This document shows, piece after piece, positions 6,309 through 6,907 of a stretch of 6,907 nucleotides of DNA. Made by a program: the position numbers and the translations under genes. The DNA is from Spirosomataceae bacterium (GTDB lineage: Bacteria > Bacteroidota > Bacteroidia > Cytophagales > Spirosomataceae): positions 137 to 7,043 of the forward strand of contig JANQUM010000167.1 in assembly GCA_030731175.1 (NCBI GenBank), given 5' to 3'. Within the stretch, counting starts at the first letter, position 1, and each line of letters begins with the position of its first letter. The notes beneath the pieces are model-generated. The model worked only from the letters and a program-made list of their open reading frames with translations. It did no database searches and was not told where the DNA came from.

Positions 6309-6338
6309 GCCATCCCGAACACGATAAACTTAGTAGAA

Positions 6339-6773
6339 ATGGATTTACGCATTGCCATCGGCGGTGACCACGCCGGATTTGACCACAAAAAATACATTCT
6401 GCGTTGGTTGCAGGAACAAAACTACGCTACGGCAGATTTCGGAGCATACACTCCAGAGTCAATGGATTACCCAGACGCAGCTCATCCATTAGCGGCCGCT
6501 ATTGAAGAAGGAAAACACGATGTAGGAATATTGATTTGCGGAAGCGGAAACGGCGTTTGCATGACGGCGAATAAACATCAGGGAATCCGTGCCGGATTGG
6601 TCTGGAATACCGAAGTAGCCGAGCTCATCAAAATGCACAATAACGCCAACGTAATTTGCCTTCCAGCCCGCTTCATCAGCGAGGAATTAGCTGTGGATTG
6701 CGTAAAAACTTTCCTCAAAACTGAGTTTGAAGGGGGAAGACACCAACGACGAGTTGATAAGATGAGTTGCTGA
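6339..6773 (+). CDS. rpiB: Ribose-5-phosphate isomerase B
   Basis: RpiB interconverts ribose 5-phosphate and ribulose 5-phosphate in the non-oxidative pentose phosphate pathway; it is cytoplasmic and usually dimeric. The 144-residue length is normal. Landmark residues are present one position later than in E. coli RpiB: GGDHAG (8-13, Asp10 and His11), the anion-hole and base motif CGSGNG (67-72) with catalytic Cys67, HNNAN (100-104) with His100, and the phosphate-binding GRHQRRVDKM (133-142) with Arg134 and Arg138. Cys67 supports ribose 5-phosphate activity, although a few RpiB/LacAB relatives also act on allose or galactose phosphates. The ATG at 6339 directly precedes the first beta strand (DLRIAIGGDH). 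It is transcribed alone, divergent from the LOG-family gene. Its stop lies 6 bases from the stop of the opposing partial gene, without a clear terminator. Confidence 0.96.
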   Translation: MDLRIAIGGDHAGFDHKKYILRWLQEQNYATADFGAYTPESMDYPDAAHPLAAAIEEGKHDVGILICGSGNGVCMTANKHQGIRAGLVWNTEVAELIKMHNNANVICLPARFISEELAVDCVKTFLKTEFEGGRHQRRVDKMSC

Positions 6774-6779
6774 GTTTTT

Positions 6780-6907
6780 TCAAACTTCCTCAACCACTGA
6801 TTCTCCGCTTGATTTATCGCCGGAAGTCCATTGCCATTTTTCGTGAAGTCTGATTTTTCCGTTGGGCAAAATTTCGGGCGTTGATTGGCAGATTCCAGTC
6901 ATTAATT
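6780..6907 (-). CDS. C-terminus of a small conserved Bacteroidota protein, 'n-acetylglutamate synthase'-labelled type (partial)
   Basis: Only the last 41 complete codons are visible, ending at the TGA complementary to 6780-6782; the start lies beyond the right edge. The residues LMTGICQSTPEILPNG, then KIRLHEKWQWTSGDKSSGES and VVEEV, resemble from memory the C-terminus of a roughly 100-residue beta-rich protein common in Bacteroidota and often auto-labelled 'n-acetylglutamate synthase'. That label is doubtful: the protein is far shorter than the GNAT-fold enzyme and the visible part shows no acetyl-CoA motif. The alternating pattern of polar and aromatic residues (KIRLHEKWQWTSG) looks like antiparallel beta strands. 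An ATG at 6902 in the same frame is probably internal, because the frame stays open to the edge. It converges on rpiB with a 6-base gap. Reading frame fairly sure, function unknown. Confidence 0.7.
   Translation of the reverse strand, partial: LMTGICQSTPEILPNGKIRLHEKWQWTSGDKSSGESVVEEV

Overview
The window looks like ordinary chromosomal DNA from a member of the Bacteroidota, most likely the Cytophagales (the order is inference). Three things point there. Several intergenic regions carry the Bacteroidota promoter pattern (TTTG or TTG, a spacer of 19-20 bases, then TAnnTTTG). Start codons lack Shine-Dalgarno sequences and sit behind A/T-rich leaders. The gene content is typical, for example a lipoprotein M19 dipeptidase and a small protein of the type often labelled 'n-acetylglutamate synthase' in this phylum. 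There are no mobile elements, CRISPR arrays, rRNA or tRNA genes.

Layout, left to right. (1) The N-terminal half of a lipoprotein M19 membrane dipeptidase runs leftward off the window edge. (2) Divergent from it is a monocistronic short-chain acyl-CoA dehydrogenase with its own promoter and a clear intrinsic terminator. (3) Next is an AraC-family regulator on the same strand, with a textbook promoter and a strong terminator that probably also serves the opposing operon. (4) A four-gene leftward cluster follows, transcribed in the order LOG-family nucleosidase, TauE/SafE permease, DUF983 zinc-ribbon membrane protein, mazG, with gaps of 23, 67 and 32 bases. (5) Ribose-5-phosphate isomerase B (rpiB) is transcribed divergently from that cluster, out of an intergenic region rich in inverted repeats. 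(6) The C-terminal 41 residues of a leftward gene converge on rpiB with only 6 bases between the stop codons.

The most coherent functional idea concerns the right half. MazG turns NTPs into NMPs, LOG/PpnN-type enzymes split NMPs into base plus ribose 5-phosphate, and RpiB isomerises ribose 5-phosphate into the pentose phosphate pathway. Their adjacency, around one shared and structured divergent promoter region, suggests a nucleotide-sanitation and ribose-salvage module. This is inference from family functions and gene order. I found no strong evidence of a wholly new biological system. For two genes the longest possible frame opens with a non-ATG codon, and I prefer an internal ATG as the start: 6201 for the LOG gene and 4590 for the DUF983 gene.
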